Shown here: positions 22,720-33,164 of the stretch, one piece after another
How the letters are laid out: each line of letters starts with the position of its first letter
Position numbering within the stretch: the stretch's first letter is position 1
Origin: Cephalopachus bancanus
Lineage: Eukaryota > Chordata > Mammalia > Primates > Tarsiidae
Direction of reading: 5' to 3'
NCBI GenBank assembly: GCA_027257055.1
Contig: JAPVLO010000182.1
Coordinates: 1,178,001-1,242,000, forward strand
Length of the DNA: 64,000 bases
The notes under the pieces: generated by a model
Told to the model about the DNA's origin: nothing
What the model saw: only the letters and a program-made list of their open reading frames with translations
The model's database searches: none
Made by a program: the position numbers and the translations under genes

Positions 22720-25200
22720 AAAGAGGAAACTAGGGAAGGGGGGCGGGGGGGGGGCGGGGCGAGGGATGGGAGTGCGTCTGCCTCCCGGCGAGGGGCGAGT
22801 TTGGTTTTGAAAGTGCAGTTACCGAATGTGAATGGTCGTAAGGCTGGAAAGACAAACTGAACACATTCTCAGCGCCTGCGGGCGGGAGGTTTCTCGGGGC
22901 CATTTCTCCTTTTTTGGGGGGATTCACATACGCGTTTGGATCCAAGGACGTTTCTGCCACCGATGACATGAGCTCCAAGGAGAGAGCAAACGGCCCAGCG
23001 ATGTCATTCCCGAAAACCATCGCCTGGGGGCAGTCTTGGGATTGTCAAAAGTCCTCTTCCTCCCCACGGTGGACTTCGCGACCTTTTCTCCCCCGAAGTC
23101 TCCACTTTCTTCCACCGAGGCTGAGCGACGAGAGCAGCCGGCCCGGGGCAAGGCCCTCGCGCGCTCCGCCAGGCGGGAGGCCTGAGCGCCCGGGACGCTG
23201 CCGAACGGCCGCAGGGTTCTCCGTGGCGTCCCGGGACGCAGAGTCTGGAAAGCCGGGAGGCCGCGGCGCGGGGCCGTGGGCACTCGCGGATGCGGGGACG
23301 CCCACGGCCTCCGCGCGGGGCGCGGGGATGGCGAGGCCGAGGCTGGCCGGGGCCCGGGGGCCGCTGCCCCGGCGCGCACACGCCGCGTGTCCCCGCCCCG
23401 CGCGCAGGGCCGGCCCCCCGGGTCCGAGAACCCGACCCGCCCACGACCCCGCCAGCAAAGGCAGGAGGGCGCGGACCCCACCGGGCCGCCGGCCGACTCG
23501 AGCCGAGGACACGTCGGCCCCGACGTCCAGCTTCGGCCAGGCTCCAAGTTCTGGCTCCGAGCCGGCGCGCGCTCCCGCCGTTGGTTTCCGGGCCCGGCCT
23601 GAGCGCCCGCCGACCCCCGGGGCGCGGAGCCGGCCCGGCCGCCGCCTTTCCCCTCGGGCCGGGGCCCACCGGCCGCGCCCTGCGCACAGACCCCAGCCCT
23701 TCGCGCTGCCTCCGGTTCAGAGGCGCCGACGACGCCTTCGCCTCGCGAGCCCCGGCCTTCGCGGGCCGAGGGCGCCGTCGGGGCCGGGAGGCGGACGCCG
23801 TGGGTGCTGCGGCGGCGCCGAACCCGCCGGGCGCCGCGCGGGGGGGCAGCAAGGAAAGCCCGAGAGCGGGCCGAGCACAGGCAGGCCCTCGCCCCAGGCC
23901 CGCGGCGGGGGCTCGGTCCCGACGCCGGGTGCGCGAGGCAGGACCGCCTCCTCCGCGCGGCACGCGCCCGCCGAGCGAAGCGGGCCGCGCAGGCCGGGCG
24001 AGGCACGCGCCCGAGGGAGCGAGCGCGGGGCGCGCACTCGGAGCTCCCGGAAGGGCTCGGCCTCCCCGTAGCGCGACCGGCCCGGCGGCCTCCTCGGCCC
24101 GGCCCCCGCGCGCGGCGGGCGCGGCGCCCACCGTGCGGCCGAGCCGGGAGGGGCCTTCCGGCAGCGGCGCCGCGGGCGGGCCCTTCCCGGAGAGCCGGGA
24201 GGGGCGAGCGGCGCGTCGGCCTCTGCAAACGCAAGGACAGCTCACCTCGCGAAGACGAGAGGCGGGCGGCGCCGGGCCGGCTGCACGAGGAGGCGCAGCC
24301 CCGCGGCGTCCCCAGCCCCGAGGCGGGGCGAGGGCCCTTCCCGCGGCCGCGGCGGCGGCTCGCTCCTCGAGGCCGGCTCGCGGGGAGGCGGCGCGGCCGG
24401 GCCAGGGCCAGGCCTCCGGGAGGCCCGGCCGCGGGAGGCCCCTGCGCGTCCCGGAGCGGCGAGGCCGCGGGCGGCGCGGGTCCGAAGGCGCCCACGGGGC
24501 GGGCGGCGCGGAGGGCCCGGCCGGCCCCCGCTCGGCGCCGCGGCCGCGTCTGCGGCTTCACGTCGCGGGCGCCCGGCGGCGGCGCTCGAGCCCGCGCCTC
24601 GCCGCGTGGGACCCGGCCCGGCGAGACGCGCCGCGCCGAGGAGCGTGGGGGCGCCGGGCTCCTTCCCCCGCGTGGCGCCGGCGCGCCCGCCGCCCTCCCG
24701 CCTCCCGCCGGCCCGCAGCCCCTCCGGAGCGGAGCCCGCACTCGCCCGCGCGGAGGCCGCCGGTTCGGTGGCGCAGCCCCCGACGCCGCGGGGTCCGCGC
24801 CTCGGCCGGCCCGAGCAGGTGCAGTGGCCACGGTCGGACGCGTCAGAGGGCGAGGCTGCGTTCCGGAGACCGGGAGGGAAAGTGGGAGGCGTCGGGAAAG
24901 GAAGCCCGTGCGCTTCACGAGCTTAGGGGGAAAAACGCGCCGGAGGGTGTCTGTGTGGTCTGCTGGGTTACGCGTCGCTCGGACGGGGGGCCACGGGGAG
25001 GCCGCGTGCGCGCGGCCGCGTGCTCTCGTTCGCGAGGGAGTCGGCAGCGCCCCCTCCTGTGGCCTTCGCACGGGGGTGTCGTGTCCACCTGGCCGCGACT
25101 GCGGGTGGGCTCGGCCGCGGCGCGTCGGACGCTGCCAGGGGGCCTCACCCCCACCCTTCTCTCCCCCTCGTCCCTCCAGCAGCCTTACTTTTCGCTGCAG
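22720..25200. promoter_or_regulatory. Large CpG island, 2.4 kb, about 17 kb upstream of TBX15 exon 1
   Basis: Extremely GC- and CpG-rich from the G-run at 22738 to about 25.19 kb. Stops are so rare that both strands are open for over 2 kb (786 codons on -, 662 on +); the predicted peptides are Arg/Pro/Gly/Ala low complexity, so they are not called genes. It starts with a run of G tracts (22738-22770) able to form a G-quadruplex. It could be a distal promoter, a promoter of an upstream non-coding transcript, or a Polycomb-bound island of the TBX15 domain. Confidence 0.75.
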
Positions 25201-27225
25201 CTCATGGCTGGCTTTTCTGTGATTGGGGCTGTTTGCCCTTCCTCTCCACTCCACTGTCCCATACGCTCTCACCAATGACACCAAAAAAAAAAAAAAAGAA
25301 GAAAATTCACTTCCAGACCGAATCCCTGTATTGGTACCTTTGTTTGGCCTGGATCCAAAGTCGCCACCCGGGAATATGGTTGTGCCGGCAGCTGTCTACG
25401 CCTACGCCGAGGCTCCCGAGCCTCAACCACCATCTCTGCGAGGCCGAGGGGCTGAGCGTTCCATACCGGGAAGTGGGGTTGGGTTTGACCAGCGATTCCT
25501 CGAAGCCATTAGCAACCGGCTCATTGACTGGTACGAGGTCACGATAGGGTCTGCTGGCCTGGTACACACTGATACAGCTGGCAAGGTGGTAAGGGCACTT
25601 GGAAATGACTGTTACGAAGCTAACTGACTGTTCAAAGGGTGTAAACTTTCAGTTAGACCTGAGGAATAAGTTCAAGGGCTCTACTGTACTACAGAGCGAC
25701 TCGGGTTAATGTCAAGGTGTCCTATTCTTGGTAATTGCTAAGAGTAGGTTTTTACGTGTTCTCATCACACACACAAAATAAGTATACGAGCTAATCTGTA
25801 CATCAGTGAGTTCAATTTAGTCATTCTCCAATGTACATGTATTTAAACCAACATATGCAAGACAGGTGTATGCAATTTTTGTCAAATAAATAAATTAATC
25901 AAATAAATAAAAATTTAAAAAGCTAGGTGGCACTCATAGAGTTTCTGATTTGGGGGATTAAGGAACACTGAATCCACCCCTCCCCATCCTACTTTTTTTC
26001 TGGGTATGATGATGTAAGTGCATTTGTATATTTTATAGTCACGTGTGTATTTGTGTGTACATGTGCCTGTAAGTGTGCATACTGCTGAAGTGTACACTTG
26101 TGGAAATCGCCCTAAGTCAATCTCTCCTCAACGCCATATGCATCAAAGAAATGTGTTGCTTGCAAGATTTGTTATTTCCAAGTTTCTAAAAACATTTCTG
26201 GAAGGAGAATAGGCTTCAGGAATGAAAAGCATGATTTTCAGTGGAGTTAACATATTCTTCTCATCGTCGCCCCCACCCAGTGTTGGTGGAATTGGGAGTT
26301 GGAATTCAAGGCTGTCACCCCCCCACTTCCAACTGCATCGGTGGAGAAGTGGGAACTCCAGGGCACAGGCAGACTGGTGGCCACCTTCTGGCGATGGTCC
26401 AAAGTGCGTGTGGCCTTCAGGGCCATTGCCATCGAGACTTCAGAGCTGTCTCACAAACCTGCAATGAAGCAAGAGTGGAAGCTGCAACCAGTGTTGGTTT
26501 AATATATACTCAGACACACACACACACACACATGTGCATACACATATTTATAGGGAGAGCGTAGCCAAATACGCTGTTGGTGGTAGACATTCGATGATTT
26601 GTTGAGGCAGCGAATGAACTTATGTGCAAATCTATTCTGTCCAAAGCAAGGTTTCTTAAAAAACGAAATAAGCTTGTATGTGCATATGTAATACATATGT
26701 GACAGATAATTGCAGGAGGATTTTTTTGCAGATTCCTTTTGGTCTTCCAGTTCTCCTGAGCGGCTCCTCCTCCACCTCTCTGCCAGGGGCTCTGGTCTTT
26801 GCCACCAGTTGGCAAACTTATCCACTCCTCACCAAAGCCTGTTGGTCAGCCAGCAAAAGCAAATGCATTGCTTTGGTTATGTCTCTGCTTTCCTCGGAAT
26901 CACACTCAGGTTTCTATAAAGGTTCTGCGGCTGATTTCATCCTGCCCACCCCCACACTCTTGTAAACTCTCGCTAAGCGCTGCGCTGACTGGATTTCGCA
27001 GGCCTGTGCAGGGCCTGTGCCGACCCCAGCCTCAGCCAGCCTCTTCACAGAGTGACTGAAGTTCTCAGGAAAGCTTGGGGTCTTCATGTGGGAGAGGCCT
27101 ACCCGTTCCCAAAAGGACAGAAGCCACGGTTCCCACTCTAGGCGAGACAGGCCTCCTGCTCTGTGTGCCTCGCAAGAACGTTTAATCACGGTAGTATGAC
27201 TTCCGAATTACAAGCCCAGAACTGC
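25201..27225. other. Gap between CpG islands; no gene supported
   Basis: It opens with an A15 run (25281-25295 region). A 134-codon frame crosses 25223-25627 but resembles no family I know. A (CA)10 microsatellite lies at 26513-26532. The rest is unremarkable. Confidence 0.5.
26513..26532. repeat. (CA)10 microsatellite
   Basis: Perfect CA run between CpG islands. Confidence 0.93.
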
Positions 27226-27229
27226 GCAG

Positions 27230-29510
27230 GAGAGAGTCCACCGCCGGGCCCTTAGAGCCCAGAGGGCCGCACGCTGGCGGCCCGGCGGTCCCCAAGTCCT
27301 CATCCCCTTGGAGGAGAAAACCCCCTTCGACGCCGCAGCCGGGCCTGCTGCCGCCTAGAGGGCGCCGACGCCCTCCCCCCCCGCCTCGTCCAGACCCTCT
27401 CCGACCCTTTCCCAGAGACCGCGGGCGGCGGGCATCGGCCACACAGGGCTCCCGACGCTGCCCGGGCGGGGGAGATCCAAGCCCGCCCCTCGGAGTGGAA
27501 TCCGTCTGCCGCCGCCTGAGGACCAGGAGGACCGGAGGAAGACGCGCCCCTTCCCCTGCTCCCCCGCTGTCCCTTTCGCCCCCGCTCCCTCCTCCAGCTC
27601 TCCCTCGCCCCTCTGGGGGCCCGGAGGCCCACGAGGGCAACGGCCTCCCAAGGCTGCGCCCGGACGCAGCTGCTGCTTCGTCAGGAGGGGGCGGGGACAG
27701 AAAAGGAGCATCTTGGAGGCTTCCTTCAAAGCCAGACTGCCCAAACAAGCACCAGACTGGTGTCCGCTGTCGAGGCCACCGGGCAGGCTTCAGACCCCAC
27801 CCCGCCCCTCAGGGAAGCCAAGACTCCTTTTCCCCGGGAGGTGGGACCAGAAGGAGGACTCGGAGCCGGGTGGGGAGGGCGGGACAGCGGAAGGGCATCG
27901 AACTCGTTTCCAACCAAACGGCCGCCACGACGGCCAGCCGCGGCCCCCTCCGTCCGTCCGGAGCGGGTCGCAGCGCGCACCTTCTCCCTCCCCAGCCCCG
28001 CCCTGTCCTCCCTCGGGAACGTCCGTGCGAGGACGCACGCAGGAACCGGGCTGGACCCGGGGCGAGGTGCTCCCGAGACCCCCGAGGTGCAGCGGGAAGC
28101 CTTCCAGGCCCGGTCCCCTCGCGGCCTGCCCCGCCCGCACCGGAGACCGAGGCCCAGAGGGCCTTTGCTGCGCGCCGGCCCTGGCTGTCTGCCGAGAAGA
28201 GAGTGGTGACACCCAGGGGCGTCCAGCGCGGGGCCCTCCAGCGCCTGCAGCCTGCCCGAGGTTCTCCGGGGGCTGCTTTCGGAGCAGCCTTTCAAAACAC
28301 GAAGCCAAACCCCGGCTCGCCAGTGTTGAATCAGCTGCTCGCCCTACCTGGCCCGCCTCGTGTGCTCCGCAGCCACGATCGCTAACGGTCACCCAGGGAC
28401 AAATTAAGGAATCGAAAGTGCTGAGCTTGAGAAGTCGAATTCCTCACGCTCTTCGGGGTCGTTAATCACCCGGCAGAACAGCCCGCGGGACAAGTGGCCG
28501 GGGGCACGGAGAGACAGCGCAGGGCCGTGCGTCCCAGGCGCGCCGAGTGGGCGCCGGGCACACCGGGGACGGGCCCGGAGCCGTTAGGCTACCCTGCCAC
28601 CCCAGTTTTGCAAATGAGGAGTGTGACCTCCGCTAGCCGTCGAGAGACTCGCGCCGGTCTGGGTCTGGACTCAACGGCCCAGGGTCGGTCCACACTCGCA
28701 CGCGGCTGTTTCCCGCGTCCGCATGGTCTCGGGACGCCACCCCCACCCCGAGATGGGGTTAAGGACAGGGTGTGCGTGTGCGTGTGACTTCTGTGCAGAC
28801 CGGGAAGGGAGACGCTTCACCACAAGCCACCCTCCACGGTGAGGGAGGGGATCATCGCTGTCTCCAAAACGCCGGCAAACCTGGCGCTCGGGGTGGGGAG
28901 CGCGGCGCAGCGTTCCCAGGCGCCCCCGCGCGCGCCCCGCAGGCGCTCTCCGCTGCCTGGCCCCGGCCTTTTGCCCGTTTGGAGCCCGTGTCGAGACCCT
29001 CCTCGGGGACCTCGACGCGGGGGGCTCGCCCTCCGACCGCGGCGCCGCGCGACCCTCGGGCACCGCGCCCTTCCGGAGGGGGGAGGCTTCCGGCCACGCT
29101 TTCCCGGCGTCCGCCGCCCCGCCGGGGCGTGGGGCTGCGCGGGCCCGCTGCTCTCCGCAGCCCCGTCGTGGCAGAGACAATGCGTTCAGCGAAGCTCCTC
29201 AGACAATGGAAAGTTCCGAGGTTTCCTGGACGTCGCGTTCGGGGGCGGGGCCGGACCCGCTGACGGCGCTCTCCCGGCCCCGGGCCTCTCCCCTGGCCCT
29301 CCGCCGCCGGGCAGCAGAAGGAGGCGGCCCGCCGGCTTCTGCCCCTCGGCCGGACGACCCGCGGCTGCCGCGCCTGTCACCTCTGCACCTGCCTGGCCGA
29401 GGTGAGATGCCGGCGCGCCAGTGAGGGCGCGGCGCGCACAGGCCCCCGCCGAGCTGCGGGGGCGGCCCGGGGTCGATGACCTCGAGCGACGGGCGGGAGA
29501 AGGGCGTGCG
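27230..29510. promoter_or_regulatory. CpG island cluster, part 1
   Basis: CpG-dense sequence with small dips, open in several frames on both strands because of composition. No splice-consistent coding exon was recognised. It belongs to the chain of islands leading to TBX15. Confidence 0.65.
27349..27367 (+). promoter_or_regulatory. Candidate CTCF site
   Basis: TGCCGCCTAGAGGGCGCCG aligns to the 19-bp CTCF motif with the core CTAGAGGGCGC intact and weaker 5' bases. If bound it could be a boundary in the WARS2-TBX15 gap. Based on motif reading only. Confidence 0.35.
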
Positions 29511-29889
29511 AGGCGGGCAGAGTCGCCTTGGAGGCGTGGGAAGAACGAGAATTTTTGGGTGACCTGGGTAAAGGTTCTAGCTCTGACGCTCGGGAACCGG
29601 GGACCCGCCAACGAAGCTGCAGGGACCTTGGTTTCCATAAACCAGAGAACAGGCATCACGACACTGCTGCCCCTCCCTCCCAAGGGGGCGACCGCTCTGA
29701 TCGGAGGGTCGGCTGGGGAGCTGCTGAACCCAGGGCGGGAAGATCAGGCGCGCTCTCAGCTGTTCCACGCCGTCCTTGTTTCGTGGAAGAAAAAAAAGGT
29801 GAGATTTAAAACAGAAACGGCCACGCAGGGACAATTCAGGTCAAGAGCAGTCGGGCTGATACTGTCCACTTGGTCTTTCCAGGAAAGAC

Positions 29890-31470
29890 CGCCGCGCTCC
29901 GGGAGAAGCCGAGTCCTCCGGCTGGCCCCCCACCTCGCCCCAGACCCTCCCCAAGGGGCGCAGGGAGCGCGGTGGGGGCGCGGTGGTCCCGCTGCGCGCC
30001 TTGCTTTAGAGTGTGTTCTGCACAACGTGAAAGAAAGGGTGGGTCCTCATCTCGGCCGCCAGTCTCCAAGATAATCTCCTGGCGAGAGCGAAGAGGCAGT
30101 CGGGCCTCCCGGTGGGGGGAAGGGGGGCTGAGCCCAGCCTCGATGCGGCTTCTTCCGCTGCAAAAATCCCCGACCCCTGAGAACCCGCCGCGCGCCTCTC
30201 GGGGCTTCCGGCGGGGGCGCCGCGACCGCCCTCCAGAGCTCTCGGCTTGGCCCGCGTCTGCCCGCTCTCGGAGCCAGGAGCGCGCACGAGGACCGGCTCC
30301 GGCCTCGTGTACCGGGCCTGTGCGGTTGCCCAGTCGGGCAGGTCACCTGGAAGCAAATCCACAGTCAAGAACCCCGCTGACCTCCGCCCGAGAAGCCTGG
30401 CACCGACCCAGGCCCGCCAAATAACCCGAACCCAGAACGAGTCCTCCCCAGCCCTTCCGGCGGAACAGCTGCCCGAGCGCGGGGGGAGATGCACACCGAA
30501 CCTCCACCTGGAGGAGTGGGGGCACGGCCACCCGGGGAGGCTCTGCGGCGTGTTCGGGCATTTGGGGCCGGGACGGTCGAGGCTCCGCCCGCACTGGCTC
30601 TCCTCCCCACGCCGCACGCGCCCTCGGCGAGTCGGGGTCTCTGCAGGAGCCTCGGGCCTCCGAATCCGCGAGGTCGCGCGGCAGCAGGACAGGCACGGCT
30701 TCTCCGCGCGCGCCGAAGCGACGCGCTTCCCGGCTGCGCACCCCGGACGCCGGACGCGAGCAGGACTCAAGTTCCGCGGCCGCAGCGCCCGGCGGGGGGC
30801 CCTTTGGAGCCGGGCGACCGCGGCCGCGCCCCGCTCCGTCTCCTCCCCGCCCCACTCCTCCAGACGCCCCGGAAACCAGCACTTTGATCTTGCAGGGCAG
30901 CAATTTATCTTTCTTTAATTTTTTTTGGTAAAAAGCTGATTGGGCCGGGAAGAAAATAATGTAATTCCGCAGGCGCGGGGCGGAGGAGCGGCTTTCTAGC
31001 TCGGGCCGGGACCGCCGAGGCACCAGGCACGTCTGTTCACCCGGGTTTGCCGCGCGTGTCTCCTCGCCAGGCTTTTTTTCCCCTTCCCCTCCCCTGGCGG
31101 ATTCACCCCGGGCAGGAAACTGAACTTCATTCGTCTTTGGCCAAGAGTTGCGGGGCGAGAAGTTGGGGGGGGCGGTGGAGCGGGGGAGGGGCGGGTGCCC
31201 GAGGATGCACCAAGCCCGAGGCCGGTTCGGGGCAGAGAATTGGAAGCGCGGGGAGGCGGAGCCCCGCGGGAAAGCCGCCGAGTGCCCGGAGAGGAGGACT
31301 CCTTTGAGGCCTGCCCCTCATCCTCGGCGGCGGGGGCGGGGGCGGGAGGAGGGGCAGGGAGCTGCAGTCTGGGGGGGGAGGTCTCAGCCCGGCCTCATCT
31401 CTCTTCCGCCGCCAGAGCCTGGGGATTTGCCGGAGTCCCTCCGAGGTGCCGCCTTTCCCAGCCCCTTGCT
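29890..31470. promoter_or_regulatory. CpG island cluster, part 2
   Basis: CpG-rich with G-rich tracts near 31165-31195 and 31325-31375. It is interrupted by an AT-rich core at 30878-30972 (listed separately). No coding exon recognised. Confidence 0.65.
30878..30972. promoter_or_regulatory. AT-rich core inside CpG island; candidate enhancer
   Basis: About 90 bp of AT-rich DNA within very GC-rich flanks. It contains a TCF/LEF-like CTTTGATCT (30882-30890), a GATA-like TTATCTTT, and an inverted CCAAT (ATTGG, 30939-30943). This composition contrast is common in conserved developmental elements. Conservation was not measured. Confidence 0.35.
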
Positions 31471-31474
31471 TAAT

Positions 31475-32245
31475 AGCCTCCGGTTGAGTTAAGACACGGG
31501 AAGAACACTCGGCGACCTAAAGCGTCGAGCACTCGGGCTTCCCACCAGTTCCTCCCGCCCTCCAGCCAGCCTCAGGTCCCTCCCCCCCAGCTCGGGCCCG
31601 CCCGGCCATCCTCCGGCCGCTCGAGGCCTGCTTCCTGGCCTCCCACTCACGAGGGCCCCAGGCCTTCAGCCTCTTCTCCCCCAGCTGTGTTCTCTCGGTG
31701 CGCGCTGAGCTCGCTTTCCTCTCGTGGGGAGGAGGATGCGGGGGGGGCTCAGCAACTAACACCAAGTTCCAGAAAGGGGTGCAGGACACCCACCCCTTCC
31801 TGCCGGCCTGCGGGCTCCTCCAAGGCATCTGGCTCTTCCTGTGTTGTGCTGAGGACTCTCACTGTGGCTGGGCTTCGACCCCGGCGGGGGCCGCCCTGTC
31901 TCTGCTCTCCGGGAGCTGAGGGGCTTGCTCCGAAGGCAGGTCCGGGCCCCCCACCCTCACCCGAGCCCCCAGTCCTATGGTGCCAGGCTGCCTGGGGCAA
32001 ACCGGCCCGGGTGGGAGGCACCAGCATCACGCTCCGGACAGGTGTGGCCGAGGGCGCCGGAATCCACGGCAGTCGCGGCCTCTTTCAACCTGTTTTTCCT
32101 TCGCTTTGCTTTCTTTTTCCTTTCCTTCGCTCTTCTCCTTTCCTTCTCTTTCTCAAAGTGTCCTTGACGTCCACCCCCTCCCAGGCTTCCCTGTTGCTCG
32201 CTCCTCGAGACCCTCTCAGATCCACAAAGCCGAGACCCTTGCCCG
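31475..32245. other. Between CpG islands, nothing recognised
   Basis: GC-rich but CpG-poorer, with pyrimidine-rich stretches near 32.09-32.16 kb. Open frames are compositional. Confidence 0.5.
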
Positions 32246-32249
32246 CCGG

Positions 32250-33160
32250 GCTCTCAGGATCCTGCGTGGAGACCCAGGCAGAGCCCGCGCGTGGCGCCGT
32301 GGAACCCGGGGGCAAAGCCGAAGCCGCCTGGCGATGCGGCCTCCGGGGCCTCCGGGGACCAGGGCCCGGGTGACGCGCCGGGTGGGCCCTCCCCGCCGCG
32401 CTGCCCGGCGCACGCCGACACCTGCTCGTCCGCCTCCCCGCCGGCTTCTCTCCGCGCACCGGCTGGGCGCCCGGCCGTGCCGACGCTGCGGGAAAGGGGA
32501 TGGAAGCAGGCGAGCTGGGCGTCGCGGCCGGCTGGCGGGGCGAAGAGAGGCGCCCTGTGGCGCCCGGCGGGGCGGACGCCGAGCGCGGCTGCTCGTGAGG
32601 ACGCCGGAGGGCCGAGGAGCGGCGCCGCGCCCGCGCCGGGCGACACCCGCGCCGGGCGACACCCGCGCCGGGCGACACCCGCGCCGGGCGACACCCGCGC
32701 CCGGGACCCGCGCCGGGACCGCGCCGCGCGCCCCGAGTCCGCGTTTGCGCAGAGCGAGCCGGCCGGTGGCCTGGAGGGGCCGTCGGGGAGAGAAAAGCCG
32801 CCCGAGCGGAGAGGCCGCCGGCCCCGCGCCGAGAAACCCCACGCGGGGAGAAGAGCGAAGTCCCGAGCGAGGCCTGCTGCGTTTCGCCCTCTTCCCTCGG
32901 CCGGGGCGCGGCGCCGGCGTCGCGGGGCCGGCCTCGTCCGCCCCCCGGCTTCCTTCCCACCCGCAGCCCGGGCTCTCCAGGCCAGCCTGTGGCGGGGGGG
33001 GGGGGCGGCAGGGGAGCGGGGCGCGGAGCGGAGCTCGGCCTGCGGCCTCTGCGCGGGGAGGCCGCACCCGCCCGGCGCCGAGCGAGCCCCACCCGGTCGC
33101 CCGCCGGAGCCGCCGCGGGCCAGGCGGCCCGGCGCGCCTCGCGGGAGGGGGAGGAATGGC
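32250..33160. promoter_or_regulatory. CpG island
   Basis: Dense CpG block containing a 16-bp minisatellite and a G13 run near 32995-33007. All frames are open on both strands; no gene supported. Confidence 0.68.
32632..32695. repeat. Minisatellite, 4 perfect copies of a 16-bp unit
   Basis: Unit CGCGCCGGGCGACACC repeated four times without mismatch, followed by a decayed partial copy to about 32725. The period is not a multiple of three, which argues against the surrounding open frames being translated. Confidence 0.95.
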
Positions 33161-33164
33161 CACT

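Noticed and set aside
22924..25284. 786-codon open frame on -, with overlapping 662- and 472-codon frames on +
   Set aside because: Stops are rare because of extreme GC content. Peptides are Arg/Pro/Gly/Ala low complexity on both strands, with no domain, no splice logic and no start context; composition explains them.
25223..25627. 134-codon frame after an A-run, with a coding-like amino-acid mix
   Set aside because: No recognised family, no conserved motif, and the A-run codes for Lys repeats; no target duplication found to support a processed pseudogene.
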